In this document: positions 33,744 through 42,390 of the stretch, in pieces | Numbering within the stretch: position 1 is the first letter of the stretch | How the letters are laid out: each line of letters opens with the position of its first letter | Assembly: GCF_000317575.1 (NCBI RefSeq) | Contig: NC_019748.1 | Span: forward strand, 3,864,501-3,928,500 | DNA: 64,000 nt | Reading direction: 5' to 3' | Origin: Stanieria cyanosphaera PCC 7437 | GTDB taxonomy: Bacteria; Cyanobacteriota; Cyanobacteriia; Cyanobacteriales; Xenococcaceae | Program-made: the position numbers and the translations under genes | Notes under the pieces: generated by a model | Database searches by the model: none | What the model was told of the DNA's origin: nothing | What the model saw: the letters and a program-made list of their open reading frames with translations, nothing else

Positions 33744-35498
33744 ATGGAAAAAATCGCTACAGATGTTTTGGTGGTTGGTGGTGGTACAGGAGGAACGGTT
33801 GCAGCGATTCAAGCAGCCCGTTGTGGTGTTCAAACTGTTTTGGTTAGTGAGTTTGTTTGGTTGGGTGGAATGCTTACGGCTGCGGGAGTTGCAGCCCCTG
33901 ATGGTAATGAATTAGCAGCGTGGCAAACGGGAATTTGGGGGGCATTTATAAGAGAGTTACAGCAAAAACAATCAGGAGGTTTGGATCATGCTTGGGTAAG
34001 TTTATTTACTTACGATCCTAGAGTTGGGGCAGCAATATTTGCTGATTGGGTGCAACAATTACCCAATTTAACTTGGATTCAGGGACAAACTCCCAAACAA
34101 ATATTGAAACATCAAAATGCTGTTAAGGGCGTTAGATTTGAGGATTATTTAATTGAAGCAAAAATTACTATAGATGGAACAGAATTAGGGGATTTATTAG
34201 CATTAGGGGATCTTCCCCATCGTTGGGGTTGGGAATTACAAGCAGAATTTGATGAACCAAGCGCGCCTGTTGATTTTAATCAATTAACTAATAAATATCC
34301 TGTTCAATCTCCTACTTGGGTGTTTTTACTTCAAGACTATGGTGAAGATAATTTAGCCTCTGAAATTATTCCTAATTCTCAACCCACAAATACTTCTTTT
34401 CAAGGTGCTTGGGATAACTATGGTACAGAAGAGTTTCTCAACTACGGTAGATTACCCAATAATCTCTTTATGATCAACTGGCCCATTGGTGGCAATGATT
34501 ATGGACGAGGATTAAATCGATTGATTGAATCTGAAACTGAAGCACAATTTTTACGAGAAGCTTATGATCACAGTTTAGATTTTGCCCATTACATTCAATC
34601 TCAATTAGGTAAACGCTACGGTTTAGCTAGTAGTATTTTTCCTGGAAATAATGCTTTTGCACTTCATCCTTACTATCGGGAAAGTAGAAGATTAAGAGGA
34701 CAGATAACTATTACAGAACACGATATTTTATCAATTGAAAATAGTTCTGTCGCACCCTTACCAAAAACAACTACAGGAGAAATAAACGCGACTACCGAAG
34801 GTAGCAGCGAAGCGATCGCAATAGGTAACTATCCTAACGATCATCATTATCCAGGGGAAGAATTTACTTTACAACCTAAATCTATTCATTGGGGTGGAAG
34901 ATGGACGGGTACACCTTTTACTATTCCTTATGGTGCGCTATTTTCAGAACAGGTAGAGGGTTTTTTAGTCTGTGAAAAAAATATTTCTGTTTCTCACATT
35001 GCTAATGGTAGTACCCGTTTACAACCAGTAGTAATGAATATTGGACAAGCTGCGGGAATGGCTGCTGCGCTGTGTGTTCAAACTAATTGTCAACCTTGGG
35101 AATTATCAATTAGAAGTCTTCAAGAGGCTTTAATTACGGATCGAGATGCCCCTGCTGCGGTTATTCCTTTATTTAATTTACCGCCAGAACATCCTGAATG
35201 GCTCAAGTGGCAAAGATATTATTTAGATCATCCAGAAGATTATCCTGGAGACGGAAATTGTTTTTGTCAAAACTTTTCTGTGGTTAAACCAAGAGGAAAT
35301 TATTACCAAGGTATTTTTAGTTGTCAGGGCAATAATTATCAGATCAGTTTAATTGAACCGAATCAAATTTGGCAATTAATTACCATTTATCCTGATGTAG
35401 AGCAAAAATTACGAGAATATCCCACAGGAAAACTCATTTCTGTAGTAGGAAGAATTAATGCTTCAGGTAACTGGTTACTAATCGAAGCAATTTTGTAG
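33744..35498 (+). CDS. FAD-dependent oxidoreductase
   Basis: A 584-residue flavoprotein of the FAD_oxidored type. The N-terminal dinucleotide motif is DVLVVGGGTGGTVAAIQAAR, then VSEFVWLGGMLTAAGV. ELGDLLALGDLPHRWGWELQ and GQAAGMAAALCVQTN mark the FAD and C-terminal cap regions. The last ~110 residues form an extra small domain. The substrate is unknown. A palindromic repeat at 34787-34820 codes INATTEGSSEAIAIG in a variable loop, probably an insertion. Confidence 0.82.
   Translation: MEKIATDVLVVGGGTGGTVAAIQAARCGVQTVLVSEFVWLGGMLTAAGVAAPDGNELAAWQTGIWGAFIRELQQKQSGGLDHAWVSLFTYDPRVGAAIFADWVQQLPNLTWIQGQTPKQILKHQNAVKGVRFEDYLIEAKITIDGTELGDLLALGDLPHRWGWELQAEFDEPSAPVDFNQLTNKYPVQSPTWVFLLQDYGEDNLASEIIPNSQPTNTSFQGAWDNYGTEEFLNYGRLPNNLFMINWPIGGNDYGRGLNRLIESETEAQFLREAYDHSLDFAHYIQSQLGKRYGLASSIFPGNNAFALHPYYRESRRLRGQITITEHDILSIENSSVAPLPKTTTGEINATTEGSSEAIAIGNYPNDHHYPGEEFTLQPKSIHWGGRWTGTPFTIPYGALFSEQVEGFLVCEKNISVSHIANGSTRLQPVVMNIGQAAGMAAALCVQTNCQPWELSIRSLQEALITDRDAPAAVIPLFNLPPEHPEWLKWQRYYLDHPEDYPGDGNCFCQNFSVVKPRGNYYQGIFSCQGNNYQISLIEPNQIWQLITIYPDVEQKLREYPTGKLISVVGRINASGNWLLIEAIL
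34787..34820. repeat. Palindromic repeat inside the FAD oxidoreductase gene, ending in HIP1
   Basis: GCGACTACCGAAGGTAGCAG followed by CGAAGCGATCGC: TACC-gaa-GGTA hairpin next to a HIP1 octamer. It is translated in frame as a Thr/Ser/Glu-rich loop. Confidence 0.55.
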
Positions 35499-35513
35499 CC
35501 CAATAATTAAAAA

Positions 35514-35593
35514 ACTGATAACTGGTAATTGTTACTTGTTACTTTTTACTTAATCTTTGGTAACTGGTAACTGGTAACTGATCACTGATTACT
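35514..35593. repeat. Array of TAACTGG/TTACTT-type short repeats upstream of ddl
   Basis: Between two genes lie ACTGGTAATTGTTACTTGTT and then three tandem TAACTGG units followed by TGATCACTGATTACT. It belongs to the same dispersed family as 9460-9492. Confidence 0.65.
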
Positions 35594-35634
35594 ATGGTGT
35601 AGTATCAAAGGGAAATTTTGATGGCGGTAGATTC

Positions 35635-36681
35635 ATGGCAAGAACAAAAATTGGGTTGTTATTCGGCGGTTGTTCAGGAGAACATGAAGTTTCTATTAAT
35701 TCGGCAAAAGCGATCGCATCAGCTTTGGCTCAAGGGGATAATCTTTATCATTACGAAGTGATACCTGTTTACATTGCTAAAAACGGAATTTGGTATGCTG
35801 GCGATATCGCTCACAATATCCTCAAGACTAAGCAGCCTTTAGAAGTAGAAACGAATCAAAGTAGATGGCAATTTCCACCTTTAGTTTCGGAAATAGAGGT
35901 ATGGTTTCCGATTCTGCATGGCCCTAATGGTGAAGATGGCACAGTACAGGGTTTGTTACAACTGATGCAAGTTCCTTACGTTGGCAGTGGTGTATTGGGT
36001 TCGGCGATGGGAATAGATAAAATTGCCATGAAAACTGCTTTTGCTGAGGCGGGATTACCTCAAGTAAAATACATGGCAGTAACAAGACCGCAAATTTGGT
36101 CTAATCCCTGTGTTTTTCCGAAACTCTGCGATGAAATCGAAGCCACTCTAGATTATCCTTGCTTTGTCAAACCTGCTAACTTGGGTTCTTCGGTTGGCAT
36201 TGCTAAAGTAAGAAATCGCCAAGAATTAGAAACTGCCCTCGATAATGCTGCTAGTTACGACCGACGTATTATTGTTGAAGCTGGTGTGGTTGCTAGAGAA
36301 GTAGAATGTGCCGTTTTGGGTAACGATGATCCTAAAGCTTCTGTAGTAGGAGAAATTAGTTTTAATAGTGATTTTTACGACTACGAAACCAAATATACCG
36401 AAGGATTAGCCCAATTACACATTCCTGCCCAGATTCCCGATGCGATCGCAGCGAAAATTCAAGCAATGTCTCTGCAAGCTTTTGCTGCGGTTGATGCTGC
36501 TGGTTTAGCAAGGGTAGATTTCTTCTATATCGAAGCAACTGGTGAAGTTTTAATTAACGAAATTAATACTCTACCTGGTTTTACTGCTACCAGTATGTAT
36601 CCTCAGATGTGGGCAGCTACTAATGTTCCTTTTCCTGAATTGGTTAATCGTTTAATTCAATTTGCCATTGAACGTCATTAA
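35635..36681 (+). CDS. ddl: D-alanine--D-alanine ligase
   Basis: A 348-residue ATP-grasp enzyme that joins two D-Ala for peptidoglycan synthesis. Signatures: [20 protein letters not shown] at the N-terminus, [38 protein letters not shown] for ATP, and the C-terminal [20 protein letters not shown] with metal-binding Glu/Asn. Length is normal. Confidence 0.96.
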   Translation: MARTKIGLLFGGCSGEHEVSINSAKAIASALAQGDNLYHYEVIPVYIAKNGIWYAGDIAHNILKTKQPLEVETNQSRWQFPPLVSEIEVWFPILHGPNGEDGTVQGLLQLMQVPYVGSGVLGSAMGIDKIAMKTAFAEAGLPQVKYMAVTRPQIWSNPCVFPKLCDEIEATLDYPCFVKPANLGSSVGIAKVRNRQELETALDNAASYDRRIIVEAGVVAREVECAVLGNDDPKASVVGEISFNSDFYDYETKYTEGLAQLHIPAQIPDAIAAKIQAMSLQAFAAVDAAGLARVDFFYIEATGEVLINEINTLPGFTATSMYPQMWAATNVPFPELVNRLIQFAIERH

Positions 36682-36807
36682 GGTAGTTAAAACCTAACAA
36701 TAGCGATCGCTTTAGCTTTTAATCTCTTCTAAACATTTCAAAAAAAGAGGCAAAATCTGAGTTAATCTGAAGTTTGTGACAAATTGTAAATTCTCAAGGA
36801 GGGTATG

Positions 36808-37257
36808 ATGGAACGCACATTTCTCATGATCAAACCTGATGGGGTACAGCGTAATCTGGTTGGCGAGGTAGTTCGTCGTTTTGAAACGAAGGGCTTTACT
36901 TTAGTCGGCTTGAAATTAATGAAAGTCTCCCGTGAATTGGCTGAAAAACATTATGATGTCCACAAAGAAAGACCATTTTTTGGTAGTTTAGTAGATTTTA
37001 TTACTTCTGCTCCTGTGGTAGCAATGGTTTGGGAAGGAGACGGGGTAGTCGCTGCTGCTAGAAAAATTATTGGTGCTACTAATCCTCTGACTGCTGAACC
37101 TGGTACAATTCGGGGTGATTATGGGGTTAGTATCGGTCGAAATTTAATTCATGGTTCCGATGCGATCGAAACTGCCCAAAGAGAGATTAGTTTGTGGTTT
37201 AGTGACGAGGAATTAGTTAGTTGGGAACCAACGATGAAGTCTTGGTTATATGAATAA
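36808..37257 (+). CDS. ndk: Nucleoside diphosphate kinase
   Basis: A 149-residue enzyme that transfers phosphate between NTPs and NDPs through a phospho-His. It starts [20 protein letters not shown]; the catalytic His is in [14 protein letters not shown] near residue 115. I prefer the second of two tandem ATGs (36808), because AAGGAGG lies 6-7 nt before it and only 3-4 nt before the first at 36805, and because homologues start MERTF. Confidence 0.96.
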   Translation: MERTFLMIKPDGVQRNLVGEVVRRFETKGFTLVGLKLMKVSRELAEKHYDVHKERPFFGSLVDFITSAPVVAMVWEGDGVVAAARKIIGATNPLTAEPGTIRGDYGVSIGRNLIHGSDAIETAQREISLWFSDEELVSWEPTMKSWLYE

Positions 37258-37285
37258 TAGCTAGTTCTTTTAATTCTGATTCAAT

Positions 37286-37317
37286 ACCTACCTGCTGATG
37301 CTGAGGTAGGTTTTTTT
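37286..37317 (+). terminator. Intrinsic terminator of ndk
   Basis: ACCTACCT-gctgatgctg-AGGTAGGT followed by a T-run; perfect 8-bp stem. Confidence 0.88.
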
Positions 37318-37427
37318 AGAAATGTGAGCGAAAATCCCCGTCTCCATTTATGGGACGGGATGGAGCGCGAACTAAACACTAACTGGTTTTCTGCTACAAT
37401 AATTTATAGCAAATTTAATTTACTCTA

Positions 37428-38657
37428 ATGCTCAAGGTAGTCAAAGTAAGATTATATCCAGATACTCAACAGAAACAGCAGCTAGCAAAAGCTTTTGGTT
37501 CTTGTCGTTGGGTGTGGAATTATTTTCTTAACTTGATGAACGAAACCTATCAAGATACAGGTAAAGGTCTTTCTGGTTATGATATCAAAAAGATGTTACC
37601 CACTCTTAAGAAGCAAGAAGAAGAGGACAAGCCGTCTGAACTTGGTTCAGACGCTTGATATGTCCGCACAGCTTGGCTGTCTGAGACTTACTCAATGTGC
37701 TTACAACAAGTATGTTTGAACTTGGGCATAGCTTTCAATAATTTCTTTGAAAGACGTGCTATGTATCCTAGATTCAAATCTAAACACGGCAAGCAGTCTT
37801 TACAATATCCAAGCAACGTCAAGCTTCAAGAAGAGTATCTAATAGTTCCGAAAATAGGTTCGATTGTAGCTAGAGTACATAGACCAATCGAAGGGAAAAT
37901 TAAAACTGTCACAATCAGTAAAAATCCTTCTGGTCAGTATTATGCTTCTATTTTGTTTGAGGACGGGTTAGAAAAACCTGCTCAATCTTCTGAAGGTAAA
38001 GCGATAGGGTTAGACCTTGGTTTAACACATTTTTGCATTACCAGCGAAGGAAGTAAGTTTAATCATCCTGGTTGGTTGAAAAAGCATGAGTTAAATCTTA
38101 AACGAAAACAACAACAACTATCTAGAAAACAAAAGGGTTCTAATAACCGCAATAAAGCTAGAATTAAAGTCGCGCGCATTCATAATAAAATATCTCGTTG
38201 TAGAGAAGACTTTCACCACAAGCTATCACGCAGGATAGTTAACGAAAATCAAGTTATTGGAGTAGAAAGTCTGGCAGTTAGTAACATGGTAAGAAACCGC
38301 AGCTTAGCAAAAGCTATCAGCCAAGTAGGTTGGGGTCAATTTTGTACCATATTGAAGTATAAAGCCGAAAACGAGGGCAAAGTGTATATAGAGGTTGACC
38401 GTTTCTTTGCCTCTAGTAAAACTTGCAATAATTGTCTATTTCAAGTAAGCGAGCTGAGTCTTGAAATAAGGTTTTGGGACTGTCCTAGCTGTAATAATAA
38501 AAACATAGATAGAGATGTAAATGCAGCTAGAAACATCAGAGATGAAGCACTGCGGATATTAAAGACCTCGGGAAGCGGGGATCAAGCCTGTCGCCAAACA
38601 GTAAGACGTAGTAATAGAGGACGAAAGAAATCTACTACTGCGCTTGTTTCTGGGTAG
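37428..38657 (+). pseudogene. tnpB: TnpB RNA-guided nuclease gene interrupted by an in-frame TGA
   Basis: Two open stretches, 37428-37658 and 37659-38657, are in the same frame and separated only by TGA at 37656-37658. The N-terminal part (MLKVVKVRLYPDTQQKQQLA, CRWVWNYFLNL) and C-terminal part (IGLDLGLTHF with the RuvC Asp, IGVESLAV with the Glu, CNNC..CPSC zinc ribbon, DRDVNAARN with the last Asp) are otherwise intact. The stop is brought in by a 45-bp insert (37623-37667); removing it gives continuous ..KKQEETAWLSETYS... TnpB proteins cut DNA using an RNA made from the element's right end. Readthrough seems unlikely, so it is probably dead. Confidence 0.85.
37623..37667. repeat. 45-bp palindromic insertion within tnpB
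   Basis: The insert reads as a near-perfect hairpin: GGACA at one end and TGTCC at the other, with an inner CGTCTGAAC-ttg-GTTCAGACG stem. Its length is a multiple of three, but it carries a TGA. I saw no second copy in this window. Confidence 0.7.
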
Positions 38658-38692
38658 GAAGCCCTTTTGCCTTTAGGCTCAGGGTACTTCAC
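38560..38692 (+). ncRNA. Possible guide (omega/re) RNA region at the right end of the first tnpB element
   Basis: In tnpB elements the guide RNA overlaps the 3' end of tnpB and reaches the element's right end. Here that region has GGGAAGCGGGG, a Lys/Arg-coding tail and the terminal hairpin before TTCAC. This is placement by analogy with the family, with no direct sign of transcription. Confidence 0.35.
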
Positions 38693-38704
38693 TAGCAGTA
38701 AACA

Positions 38705-38733
38705 GCAAAAACCTCGGCGCACTTACCGAGGTT
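38705..38733 (-). terminator. Intrinsic terminator for the psb34-like gene
   Basis: On the minus strand AACCTCGG-taagtgcg-CCGAGGTT is followed by TTT; an 8-bp perfect stem about 70 nt past the stop. Confidence 0.75.
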
Positions 38734-38801
38734 AAGAGGAGAAATCCATTGTCGATGAGAAATTTTTTAAGAACTAGGCAGATAAGTCAACAATTTGACG
38801 A

Positions 38802-38972
38802 CTAACTAACCGCTAGAGAAATCCAAACTACAGCAGTAAGCAATAAACCAGCAGCTATACCTTGAAGCGCATAATTACGTTTTTGTGCTGAAGAAGGTTT
38901 TTCTGCTAAATACATTTTTGGTTCTTTGGGAAAGTTATTAATAATTCCGTTTTCGTCAGTTGTTGAATACAT
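38802..38972 (-). CDS. psb34: Psb34-like photosystem II assembly protein
   Basis: A 56-residue single-pass membrane protein missed by length filters. It reads MYSTTDENGIINNFPKEP, KMYLAEKPSSAQKRNYALQG, then a membrane helix IAAGLLLTAVVWISLAVS. The NNF..EP..Y.AE.PS..QKR.Y..QG pattern matches the conserved cyanobacterial Psb34 (HLIP-like) family, which binds photosystem II assembly intermediates at the CP47 side. It is monocistronic, with its own terminator and a 130-nt AT-rich upstream region. Confidence 0.8.
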   Translation of the reverse strand: MYSTTDENGIINNFPKEPKMYLAEKPSSAQKRNYALQGIAAGLLLTAVVWISLAVS

Positions 38973-39108
38973 AAGGTTTTTTGTTATTTACTTTCTTTTT
39001 ATGTAAATAAATGTAACAGATATTTAACAGAATGTAAACAGTGCTTGACAAAAAAAATAATTATTTCTGTCGAAAGATAGAGACAAGTCGATAGTTAAGA
39101 TAATTGTC

Positions 39109-39612
39109 TCAAAGATAACCCAGATCGGGGGGTAAATTAGACTCCCCAGCAGCAGCTACCGCCAAGCGATCGCATAATTCGTTTTCTGGTATTCCTGCAT
39201 GACCTTTTACCCAGACAAAATCTACTTGGTGATATTGACATAAATCAAGTAATTGTTGCCAAAGATCGGGGTTTTTGGCTTTTTCTTTTTTATTTCTCAT
39301 CCAGCCGTTAGCTTGCCATTTTTTAGCCCAACCTAGTTTCATCGCATCGACTAAATATTTAGAATCACTGTGAAGAGTAACAGCACATTTATGTTTGAGA
39401 GAAGTCAAAGCTGCGATCGCAGCCATCATTTCCATGCGATTGTTGGTAGTTAAACGATAGCCACCAGAAATTTCTTTACGATGTTGGTTATAAATTAGTA
39501 TTGCGCCATAACCGCCTGCACCAGGATTTCCTGTACAAGCACCATCGGTGTAAATTATTACTTGCTTTAATTGTTCTGACACTATATCATCGGTCGATAA
39601 TTTTGTAGCCAA
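39109..39612 (-). CDS. rnhA: Ribonuclease HI
   Basis: A 167-residue enzyme (from TTG at 39612) that degrades RNA in RNA-DNA hybrids. The catalytic acids are in [42 protein letters not shown] and [18 protein letters not shown]. The start is uncertain: TTG at 39612 leaves 2 bp to the divergent glycosyltransferase ATG, while GTG at 39582 gives [14 protein letters not shown], closer to the usual N-terminus. Either way the two divergent genes share overlapping control regions. Confidence 0.93.
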   Translation of the reverse strand: MATKLSTDDIVSEQLKQVIIYTDGACTGNPGAGGYGAILIYNQHRKEISGGYRLTTNNRMEMMAAIAALTSLKHKCAVTLHSDSKYLVDAMKLGWAKKWQANGWMRNKKEKAKNPDLWQQLLDLCQYHQVDFVWVKGHAGIPENELCDRLAVAAAGESNLPPDLGYL

Positions 39613-39614
39613 TC

Positions 39615-41411
39615 ATGTTAGCAAAAAAAGTGCGTCAAAAAACTATTGGGGTTCAAATTGGGTTGTTGGGATTATCGATGTTGGTGGGATTTGCCTTACG
39701 TTTTACCAATCTTGATGCTAAACCGCCTTGGGCTGATGAATGGGCTACTTTAGTTTTTAGTTTGGGTAATAGTTTTCGTACTATTCCTTTAGATCGTTTG
39801 ATTGACTTGAATACTTTGTTGTTACCTCTGCAACAACATGAAACGATTCAGCCACAGGCAGTTATTAATCATTTGATGGAAGAAAGTACCCATCCTCCTG
39901 TTTATTTTGTTTTGACTAATTTATGGTTAGGTTTGTTTTCAGATCAAACTGGTTTGGTTTCTCTCTGGTGGGCGCGGGCTTTAAGTGCTTTACTAGGAGT
40001 TGCTGCTATTCCTGCTATGTTTGGTTTGGGTTGGTTACTTAGTCGTTCGCTATTAGTTGCCCAACTTGCAGCAGCTTTAATGGCAGTTTCTCCTTATGGA
40101 ATTTATTTGGCACAAGAAGCCCGTCACTATACTTTAGTCATCTTGTTGATTATTGCTTCGTTGGCTTGTTTAATTGTGGCGGTTAGAAATATAGAACAAA
40201 AAAAATCTCTTAATATTGCTACAGTTTTAACTTGGATTGTAATTAATAGCCTGGGTGTTGCTACCCATTACTTTTTTGGATTAGCTTTAGTATCAGAAAT
40301 TGTGGTGTTGTTTACTCTTTGGATTCAAGAAGTTAAATTACATTGGCGAAAAAGACTAAATTCCAATACTACTACCAATCTTTCTCCCCCTCTCCCCCTC
40401 TCCCCCTCTCTCTTACCTCATTGGTGGCACAGAATAATAATTGCGATCGCAGGTACGATAGTTGGTTGTTCGGGATGGTTGTTTACTTGGCGCGATATTC
40501 CCGATCATGAATTAACTGCATGGATTGAACATGGTAATATTTGGGGCGGTGAATTTTTTGAACCAATTGGCAGGTTATTTGGTTGGTTGATAACAATGCT
40601 TTACTTACTACCAATTGAAAATACTCCTTTAGTAGTAACAATAATTTCCATTGTAATTGTATTAGGAGTTATTCTTTGGTTGATTGGGCAAATTATTCAA
40701 TATTTACAATCTCGCCAGCAGTTAAAATTAAAAATTTTTGTTGCTCAAACCGTAGGCAATTTTTGGTTAACATCAATTATTTTAGTACTTATTTTTGCCT
40801 ATTTTTGGGGTAAAGATTTAACCTTAGCAGCTAGATTCCAATTTTTTTATTTTCCAGCAACTATTTTATTAGTAGCTATTATTTTTACTTTATCTTGGTC
40901 ACAAATACTAAGTAAAAAATTAAATATTTTATCTGGTAGAAACTTAGCAATTACAACAATAATAATCGGCTTTTTGGGAGGAATAACAGTTATTAATAAC
41001 TATGGTTATCAAAAACCAGACCGTCCCGATCTCATTCCACCTGTAATGCTTGAAGCGCAACAAATTGCTTATCCCAATGTTCCTGTTTTAGTGGCTACCG
41101 TCCATAAAACTCATGAACAAACAGGAGAAATGATGGGTATTGCTTGGGAATGGCACAAACTAACTAAAAATAAATCTATTAAATCACCTCAGTTTTTATT
41201 ATTACATAAAGACCAAGACGCTAATTTAGTTACACAAAAATTACATCAAATTGTTAATCAATTTTCTCGTCCTCTCAATATTTGGATCGTCAACTTTTCT
41301 GCTTCAGCAGGTCTAGAAAGTCAAGGCTGTTATATTGATGAAAAATTTAAACACAAACCGCCTGGATATAGTTATCGTCTTTATCACTGTTTACCTAAGC
41401 AAGATTCTTGA
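39615..41411 (+). CDS. GT39-like (PMT/ArnT-type) membrane glycosyltransferase, paralogue 1
   Basis: A 598-residue polytopic protein with about ten membrane helices. The N-terminal loop has PPWADEWATLVFSLGNSF, an acidic pair after the first helix as in GT-C fold transferases that use polyprenyl-linked sugars; STHPPVYFVLTNLW and YGIYLAQEARHYTLVILL follow. It is about half identical by eye to the gene at 42391. A pyrimidine-rich tract (40383-40417) adds NLSPPLPLSPSLL in a loop where the paralogue has no such residues. The sugar donor and acceptor are unknown. Confidence 0.8.
   Translation: MLAKKVRQKTIGVQIGLLGLSMLVGFALRFTNLDAKPPWADEWATLVFSLGNSFRTIPLDRLIDLNTLLLPLQQHETIQPQAVINHLMEESTHPPVYFVLTNLWLGLFSDQTGLVSLWWARALSALLGVAAIPAMFGLGWLLSRSLLVAQLAAALMAVSPYGIYLAQEARHYTLVILLIIASLACLIVAVRNIEQKKSLNIATVLTWIVINSLGVATHYFFGLALVSEIVVLFTLWIQEVKLHWRKRLNSNTTTNLSPPLPLSPSLLPHWWHRIIIAIAGTIVGCSGWLFTWRDIPDHELTAWIEHGNIWGGEFFEPIGRLFGWLITMLYLLPIENTPLVVTIISIVIVLGVILWLIGQIIQYLQSRQQLKLKIFVAQTVGNFWLTSIILVLIFAYFWGKDLTLAARFQFFYFPATILLVAIIFTLSWSQILSKKLNILSGRNLAITTIIIGFLGGITVINNYGYQKPDRPDLIPPVMLEAQQIAYPNVPVLVATVHKTHEQTGEMMGIAWEWHKLTKNKSIKSPQFLLLHKDQDANLVTQKLHQIVNQFSRPLNIWIVNFSASAGLESQGCYIDEKFKHKPPGYSYRLYHCLPKQDS
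40383..40417. repeat. Pyrimidine-rich tract inside glycosyltransferase paralogue 1
   Basis: TCTCCCCCTCTCCCCCTCTC and following, about 35 nt nearly without purines, translated as a Ser/Pro/Leu loop. It resembles the tract at 14968-15022. Confidence 0.7.
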
Positions 41412-41714
41412 ATGTCAACCCTTGGATTTAAAGCGATCGCATATAAACAGTGAGAGTCAATCTGGTTTAGCTTGATGTTCTAAATATTCATTGAGGCTGA
41501 GGATTGCATAAAAATTAAATTTATTACCTATATTTTATTAGGTAAAATACTAATTCGTCTTTTTAATCAAATTTTTAATCTTATTTTCTCAACCTTTCGA
41601 CTTTTTACCCAAAAAGTTTAGGCTTGAAATTTCTTAAATTTTTTTTTCTGATTGATTAATTCAATATTGATAGTTCTGCGAACAAATCTATTAACTTAAA
41701 CAATTTCGTCAACA
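41412..41714. other. AT-rich spacer without a recognised gene
   Basis: Between the first glycosyltransferase and the small secreted protein. It holds one HIP1 site near 41432 and long T-runs; no ORF, hairpin or RNA gene is supported. Confidence 0.5.
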
Positions 41715-42062
41715 ATGAAAACATTATCTCTAAAATTTGCAGCAGTTTTATCTGTACTTTCTCTTTCTACTGTCAATTACTATCTTAAAGCCAGTGCTGA
41801 AGTTTACGATTTTGCAACCCTTAGAACGGCTAGAGTCTGCAATACCATTATGAATATGCAGAATGCTGACCCTCACAATCTTGATCTAATAATGGCACGT
41901 AAAGAATGTAACTTACGAAATTATTATGTTCAGGTTTGTGAATCTTCAGGTAAGAGCTTAAAGTTGTGCCAAAGAGATAACTATAATGACTCTAACGAGT
42001 ATGGTCAACCCCCCAAGTTTACCACTGCACAACTAGAAGACATTATAGAAAAGAATCTGTAA
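41715..42062 (+). CDS. Small secreted Cys-containing protein
   Basis: A 115-residue protein with a signal peptide (MKTLSLKFAAVLSVLSLSTV) probably cleaved near KASAE. The mature part has four Cys (ARVCNTI, RKECNLR, VQVCESS, LKLCQRD), consistent with two disulfides, and a helical C-terminus. I do not recognise the family. It sits between the two paralogous glycosyltransferases but is separated by long AT-rich spacers, so it is probably its own unit. Confidence 0.65.
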   Translation: MKTLSLKFAAVLSVLSLSTVNYYLKASAEVYDFATLRTARVCNTIMNMQNADPHNLDLIMARKECNLRNYYVQVCESSGKSLKLCQRDNYNDSNEYGQPPKFTTAQLEDIIEKNL

Positions 42063-42390
42063 GGGTGATTTTTACACACAAACAGCCATAATTATGAATT
42101 AAATATTTTTAAAGTCTTGGTAAAGTTAAATCAAAATATTTTAGTAAATATTTAACAAAAGTAGATGATCGCTTCATTGTAGAAGCATTCATAAAAGCAT
42201 TTAGTATATTTATTCAGAAGAACAATTTTTAATCGTAATTTAATAATTAATTTTATTTTTGATTTATTAAAATTGACTTGATTTGCCAAACTAAAGTTAT
42301 TAACTAGTAATTGAAAAAAAATTTGGTGGAACTAATCAGCTAAAATGAAGCCTATTATATTGTTGGTCTTAGAAATAAACAACATATTTA
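42063..42390. other. AT-rich spacer without a recognised gene
   Basis: Upstream of glycosyltransferase paralogue 2. Very A/T-rich, with no ORF above a dozen codons and no convincing hairpin. Confidence 0.5.

Larger units (their letters stand above)
37330..38692 (+). mobile_element. IS1341-type (IS200/IS605 family, tnpB-only) element, degraded
   Basis: The left side shows a subterminal hairpin (CCCGTC..GACGGG, about 37337-37362). It contains tnpB and no tnpA. The right side ends in a hairpin-like GCCC..GGGC segment (38661-38684) and the family-type end TTCAC at about 38688-38692. The exact left boundary is not certain. The internal gene is broken, so the element depends on outside functions. 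Confidence 0.7.
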
